9,629 nt of DNA, taken from assembly GCA_002477625.1 (NCBI GenBank), contig DLQQ01000005.1, positions 1 through 9,629 of the forward strand. Reading direction: 5' to 3'. The first letter of the stretch is position 1, and every line of letters starts with the position of its first letter. The notes under the pieces were generated by a model. The model was not told the DNA's origin. It searched no databases and saw nothing but the letters and a program-made list of their open reading frames with translations. A program made the position numbers and the translations under genes. The DNA comes from Candidatus Arcticimaribacter sp. UBA7428 (GTDB lineage Bacteria > Bacteroidota > Bacteroidia > Flavobacteriales > Flavobacteriaceae). Below are positions 6,080 to 9,629 of the stretch, piece by piece.

Positions 6080-8077
6080 TTATGAATCTAACAAATCCAA
6101 GAATGAAGACTCTGTCATCAGGGGGATTGCTAACTTCTCAGCCTTAACCTTTTTGCTAGGCCCCATGCCCTCTCCTGCAACAATAAACGAGGTTTTCGAA
6201 GAAATTGAACTTGAAACTTTCCCTCCGTGCTCTTCAATCATTGCCTTAAGTTCATTTCGAGACAGCGTTTCGAAAACACCGCTCACTACTATATTCTTTC
6301 CTTCCAATGCATTTGAGGTTAATGCAAGTGTTTCATTTTCCATTTGAACACCAAACTGTGTTAATCGTTTCACTAATTCTCGATTAGTTGGAATTTGAAA
6401 ATAGTGCACCAAACTTTGTGCAATTCGAACGCCTATATCATCAACAGCAATCAGCTCTTCTTCTGTCGCTTGCATCAGCTTGGACATGGAACCAAAATAT
6501 GATGCTAGTCGTTTGGCTACAGTAGCACCGACAAAACGAATCCCCAATCCAAATAACACTTTTGCAAAAGGCTGTTTTTTAGAAGCTTCTATCCCTAACA
6601 ATAAATTGTCAACTGACTTTTGAGCCATACGTTCTAAGGGCAATAACGCTTCCTCTTTCAGCGCATATAAATCTGCTATATTGCTTACCAGACCTTCGTT
6701 AAACAACAAAGCGACTGTTTCGCCTCCCAAACCTTCAATATCCATTGCAGTTCGGCCGATATAGTGTTGCATTTTACCAATAATTTGAGTTGCACATCCA
6801 GTAGTATTCAGACAATAGTGCTGAGCTTCGCCAGCAATTCGAACCAAGGTAGCCGCACAATCTGGGCAATTCTCTATATAGGTAACTCGATGTTCTATTA
6901 ACCCTCTCATCCTGTGGTCTACACCAACTATCTTAGGAATGATCTCCCCCCCTTTTTCTACATAAACACGATCACCTAAGCGTAAATCTAGTTTTGCTAT
7001 TTGATCTGCATTATGTAAGGAAGCCCGTTTGACAGTAGTACCAGAAAGTAATACAGGAGTTAAATTTGCAACTGGTGTAATGGCACCCGTTCTGCCCACT
7101 TGATAACTTACGGTCTCTAGGTTAGTACTCGCCTGTTCGGCTTGATACTTATATGAAATAGCCCAACGGGGAGATTTTGAAGTAAAACCAAGGAGCTCTT
7201 GATGTTTTAAATCATTAACTTTTATGACAATTCCGTCGATCTCGAACGGCAGTTGGTCTCTTTTATTTTCCCATTCATTTATATAATGTAAAATACCTTG
7301 TATAGAATCCGCTTGCACTATGGTATCAGGAACAGTAAAACCCCATGTCCGCGCTTCAACTAATGCATCGTAATGGCTTTTAAAACCAAGATTTTTGCCA
7401 ACCAATGCATATAACAAACAGCTTAACGGGCGTTGAGCTGTTTCGCTACTGTCTTGAAGTTTCAATGAACCAGAAGCGGTATTTCTGGGATTCATATACG
7501 GTTCTTCTCCTGCCTCAACTCGTTTTCTGTTTAGGGCTTCAAAACCTGCCAGTGGCATTACGATTTCTCCACGAATCTCAAATAAGTCAGGAAAATTCCC
7601 CTGTAACTTGAGGGGGACATTCGGAATGGTTTTGATGTTCATTGTCACATCATCACCCTGAGTTCCATCTCCGCGAGTCACTGCTCTAAGCAATACGCCC
7701 TTTTCGTAGGTAAGATTGATTGATGCGCCGTCATATTTCAATTCACAGGTAAATGTTGGTATTTCCCCATCAAGATTTTTAATGATGCGATCGACCCAGT
7801 CTCGAATCTCTTCTTCAGAATAGGTATTCCCTAAAGAGTACATACGTTCTGCGTGGGTTACTGTTTCAAAGTTTTTAGTAATTTGACCTCCAACGCGTTG
7901 AGAAGGTGAATTTGAATCATAAAATTCAGGGTGCAGTGCTTCTAAGTCTTGAAGCTCTTTCATCAATTGATCAAACTCAAAATCGCTTATCAAACTTGTG
8001 TCATTGACATAATATTCAAAATTATACTGATGTAATTTTGAACGTAAACCTTCAATCTTTTCTTGGGCATTCGTCAT
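6080..8077 (-). CDS. ligA: NAD+-dependent DNA ligase LigA
   Basis: LigA seals nicks between Okazaki fragments and in repair, using NAD+ to adenylate its active-site lysine. The 665-residue protein has the complete bacterial layout. The Ia domain (about 1-70) includes the NAD-binding YYV-D region. In the adenylation domain (about 70-315), CELKYDGAS carries catalytic Lys114 and is followed by the RGDGTQGDDVT loop (135-145), EIRGE (167-171), the NPRNTASGSLK stretch (196-206) and DGIVIKVN (281-288). An OB domain (about 317-400) with GAITPVANLTPV comes next. The four-cysteine zinc finger is Cys404, Cys407, Cys422 and Cys428. The helix-hairpin-helix region (about 435-585) and C-terminal BRCT domain (about 590-665, starting GKNIVVSGVF) complete it. 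All expected catalytic and zinc residues are present. It starts 1 base after the prmC stop, so the two genes are surely co-transcribed. Confidence 0.97.
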   Translation of the reverse strand: MTNAQEKIEGLRSKLHQYNFEYYVNDTSLISDFEFDQLMKELQDLEALHPEFYDSNSPSQRVGGQITKNFETVTHAERMYSLGNTYSEEEIRDWVDRIIKNLDGEIPTFTCELKYDGASINLTYEKGVLLRAVTRGDGTQGDDVTMNIKTIPNVPLKLQGNFPDLFEIRGEIVMPLAGFEALNRKRVEAGEEPYMNPRNTASGSLKLQDSSETAQRPLSCLLYALVGKNLGFKSHYDALVEARTWGFTVPDTIVQADSIQGILHYINEWENKRDQLPFEIDGIVIKVNDLKHQELLGFTSKSPRWAISYKYQAEQASTNLETVSYQVGRTGAITPVANLTPVLLSGTTVKRASLHNADQIAKLDLRLGDRVYVEKGGEIIPKIVGVDHRMRGLIEHRVTYIENCPDCAATLVRIAGEAQHYCLNTTGCATQIIGKMQHYIGRTAMDIEGLGGETVALLFNEGLVSNIADLYALKEEALLPLERMAQKSVDNLLLGIEASKKQPFAKVLFGLGIRFVGATVAKRLASYFGSMSKLMQATEEELIAVDDIGVRIAQSLVHYFQIPTNRELVKRLTQFGVQMENETLALTSNALEGKNIVVSGVFETLSRNELKAMIEEHGGKVSSSISSKTSFIVAGEGMGPSKKVKAEKLAIPLMTESSFLDLLDS

Positions 8078-8078
8078 A

Positions 8079-8933
8079 CTATATACTGCTTTTAATGGCT
8101 TTAATCATCCTTGGACGATTCAAGTAATCGTTTCGAACCTCAACAGATTCAAAGGTAAACTTTTTAAAAAAAGTTACAAGTTCATCAACAAAAATAGGAT
8201 TAATCTCAAAGTAAAGTGCTCCAGAAGGTTTTAGGTTTTGCTCTGCAAACTCGATGATTCTTTTATAAAAAAGTAACGGCTCTTCTTCTGGTACAAAAAG
8301 TGCCAAATTGGGTTCGTTTTCTAAAACATTAGCTAGCATCTGCGCTTTTTCTGAGGGTACTACATAAGGAGGGTTTGAAACAATAACATCTAAAGGGGTC
8401 AACCACTGTTTCTTAACTAAGATATCTTCAAGGTGAAATTGAATGGGAGTTTGATTTTTACTAGCATTTCTGCCCGCAACTTCGAGTGCTTGTTCTGAAA
8501 CATCCAGCGCTGCAACATTCCATTGTTGAGCAGCTTTTTTTAATGAAATAGCAATACAACCACTCCCCGTTCCTATGTCCAATACTGTTAAGGGGTTTCG
8601 TTTATCTTCTCCTGATAAAATCCAATGAACCAATTCTTCAGTTTCGGGTCTGGGAATTAAAACAGCTGTATTTACTTCAAGTTCTAAATCTAGAAAATAA
8701 GCAGTTCCCAATATGTACTGTAAGGGTCTTTCTTTTTTCAATTCAATCAAAGCTAGCTTCAGCTTCTCTTTTTCTACTGAGGTGAGTTTATAATTTGGAT
8801 CTAAACCAATTTTAATGGGTTCCCATTTAAAATAAGCCTGCATTAGACGTTTCAAAAAATCATCACATTCTTCAAGAACATAAACATCCTTTAATTGAGC
8901 CCTAAAATAGGATCTAAATTCAATTAATGTCAT
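8079..8933 (-). CDS. prmC: Peptide chain release factor N5-glutamine methyltransferase
   Basis: PrmC (HemK) methylates the glutamine of the GGQ motif in release factors RF1 and RF2 using S-adenosylmethionine, increasing termination efficiency. The 284-residue protein has the helical N-terminal domain (about 1-75) ending in ERPLQYILG (68-76), the IPRPETEELV linker (93-102), the SAM-binding motif I VLDIGTGSGCIAI (117-129), the acidic ALDVSE (142-147), and the diagnostic catalytic NPPY (187-190). ENEPNLALFVPEEEPLLFY (205-223) and FEINP (242-246) are further PrmC-typical stretches. Length is normal. The NPPY context and N-terminal domain separate it from PrmB and from other methyltransferases. 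The ATG directly follows the TAA of the acetyltransferase gene (0-base gap) and the TAG lies 1 base before ligA. Confidence 0.96.
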   Translation of the reverse strand: MTLIEFRSYFRAQLKDVYVLEECDDFLKRLMQAYFKWEPIKIGLDPNYKLTSVEKEKLKLALIELKKERPLQYILGTAYFLDLELEVNTAVLIPRPETEELVHWILSGEDKRNPLTVLDIGTGSGCIAISLKKAAQQWNVAALDVSEQALEVAGRNASKNQTPIQFHLEDILVKKQWLTPLDVIVSNPPYVVPSEKAQMLANVLENEPNLALFVPEEEPLLFYKRIIEFAEQNLKPSGALYFEINPIFVDELVTFFKKFTFESVEVRNDYLNRPRMIKAIKSSI

Positions 8934-9419
8934 TTACAATTTTTTAGTAAGCCAAACATTACAAGAAGTATGACCTGTTGAACCCATCGGTCCATCGATG
9001 TATTCAAAACCTTTTTTGAGATAGAGTTTTTGAGCGGCTTTCATATAGGGCAAGGTCTCCAGATAACAAGTTTTGAAATGCTGTTCTTTTGCATAACTCA
9101 AACAGTGATCAATCATTTTTTCTCCTAGAGTCTTTCCTCTTGCTTCGGGTAGGAAGTACATTTTTTGTAATTCACAAACAGTAGGATCACCCCCCTGAAG
9201 AGGAGCAATCCCAGCACCTCCATGGAGTGTTCCGTTTTCTTCTAAAACAAAATAAGCAGCCCGATCTTTTAAATACGTTTTGTGCATATAATCCAATTCT
9301 GGATCGGCATAGGCGGTTCCCACTTTTGGGACTCCTATTTCGACAAGGACTTGTCTGATCACAGAAGCCAAATCAGCATTATCTTTTTCTAATACTTCTC
9401 TAATAATGATCATCTTCAT
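8934..9419 (-). CDS. GNAT family N-acetyltransferase
   Basis: This 161-residue protein is a single GNAT domain that would transfer an acetyl group from acetyl-CoA; the substrate is unknown. The acetyl-CoA-binding motif A is at LPEARGKTLGEKMI (90-103), with the R-G-x-x-x-G pyrophosphate loop after strand beta4 (CELQKMYF, 82-89). CYLETLPYMKAAQKLYLKKG (118-137) is the motif-B region, with the usual strand, Ala/Leu helix and KKGF turn. GAGIAPL (68-74) and a Gly-rich tail (DGPMGSTGH, 142-150) are also typical of this subgroup, which I recall beside prmC in flavobacteria. It has no signal peptide. ATG codons at 9419 and, two codons later, 9413 are both possible starts. It is the first gene of the minus-strand run and directly precedes prmC; a role related to ribosome or translation factors cannot be inferred from that alone. 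Confidence 0.9.
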   Translation of the reverse strand: MKMIIIREVLEKDNADLASVIRQVLVEIGVPKVGTAYADPELDYMHKTYLKDRAAYFVLEENGTLHGGAGIAPLQGGDPTVCELQKMYFLPEARGKTLGEKMIDHCLSYAKEQHFKTCYLETLPYMKAAQKLYLKKGFEYIDGPMGSTGHTSCNVWLTKKL

Positions 9420-9429
9420 TCAATTCTTT

Positions 9430-9460
9430 AGTATTTTTATACTTTCTAAAAATAATACTA
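9430..9460. repeat. AT-rich imperfect inverted repeat between GNAT gene and ribD
   Basis: The 55-base divergent spacer contains AGTAT-TTTT-ATACT (9430-9443), a 5-base perfect inverted repeat with a TTTT loop. A wider imperfect arm pair, AGTATTTTTA at 9430 and TAAAAATAATACT ending about 9459, needs a 3-base bulge. It could be an operator shared by two divergent promoters, but the DNA is so AT-rich that chance is a fair explanation. No perfect TAnnTTTG box with a partner is seen on either strand here. Confidence 0.3.
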
Positions 9461-9474
9461 TTTCAATTCTTAGC

Positions 9475-9629
9475 ATGAATAAAAAAGATCCTATTCACAT
9501 AAAATTTATGCAACGCTGTCTGGATCTAGCAAAATTAGGTCTTGGACAAACCTACCCGAATCCTTTAGTTGGAATTGTACTCGTTTACAAAGGAGAAATA
9601 GTAAGCGAGGGATGGCATAGGAAAAAGGG
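9475..9629 (+). CDS. ribD: Riboflavin biosynthesis deaminase/reductase RibD, N-terminal fragment cut by the window
   Basis: RibD deaminates and then reduces the pyrimidine intermediate of riboflavin synthesis. Only the first 51 codons are in the window. They translate to the N-terminus of the deaminase domain: FMQRCLDLAKLGLGQTYPNP (11-30) followed by LVGIVLV (31-37) and EGWHRK (45-50), which is the RibD opening (MxRCLxLAxxGxGxTxPNPxVG then GWH). The zinc-binding HAE motif that would confirm deaminase activity lies just beyond the right edge, and the reductase domain further still. The ATG at 9475 is the natural start. The gene diverges from the GNAT-prmC-ligA unit with 55 bases between starts. 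A stand-alone deaminase lacking the reductase domain cannot be excluded. Confidence 0.9.
   Translation, partial: MNKKDPIHIKFMQRCLDLAKLGLGQTYPNPLVGIVLVYKGEIVSEGWHRKK

Noticed and set aside
6051..6347. 98-codon plus-strand open frame over the 3' end of ligA
   Set aside because: It is antisense to the BRCT domain of LigA; no recognisable protein features beyond codon shadowing.
1..9629. Search for a defence island, mobile element, CRISPR array or biosynthetic cluster
   Set aside because: Every open frame of substance belongs to core metabolism, repair or envelope families with normal lengths; no repeats, transposase, integrase or array were seen.

Overview
The window looks like ordinary core chromosome of a marine-type member of the Bacteroidota, most likely Flavobacteriia. 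The evidence is the low GC content, the lack of Shine-Dalgarno sequences, the recognisable Bacteroidota forms of the omega subunit, CoaBC, DUF4835 and DUF6913 proteins, a Q at the mature N-terminus of the secreted protein, and promoter-like TAnnTTTG elements. I cannot name a genus. I see no mobile element, CRISPR array, tRNA or rRNA, and no gene-free stretch longer than about 105 bases.

Ten genes lie on the minus strand and are read from right to left. They begin at about 9419 with a GNAT acetyltransferase, followed with no gap by prmC (release-factor glutamine methyltransferase) and, after 1 base, ligA (NAD+-dependent DNA ligase). After an 87-base spacer comes a small uncharacterised DUF6913 protein whose stop codon abuts the GTG start of dapA. 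After a 103-base spacer comes a tight cluster: bamD (outer-membrane protein assembly lipoprotein), rpoZ (RNA polymerase omega), coaBC (coenzyme A synthesis) and a secreted DUF4835 protein, with gaps of 5 and 6 bases and a 17-base overlap. recN follows after 62 bases and runs off the left edge; its first 396 codons are present. On the plus strand at the right edge, the first 51 codons of ribD (riboflavin synthesis) diverge from the GNAT gene across a 55-base AT-rich spacer.

The layout suggests three or four transcription units: GNAT-prmC-ligA; DUF6913-dapA; bamD-rpoZ-coaBC-DUF4835; and recN, which may also have its own promoter. All are housekeeping functions (translation termination, replication and repair, lysine and peptidoglycan precursors, envelope assembly, coenzyme A), with no pathway linking them all. 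The points most worth a second look are two substitutions at classical active-site positions of the CoaC half of CoaBC, the two poorly characterised proteins DUF4835 and DUF6913 in tight gene pairs, the clustering of non-ATG starts (recN GTG, dapA GTG, DUF6913 TTG), and a Bacteroidota-type promoter candidate in front of recN. I did not find a convincing undescribed system.
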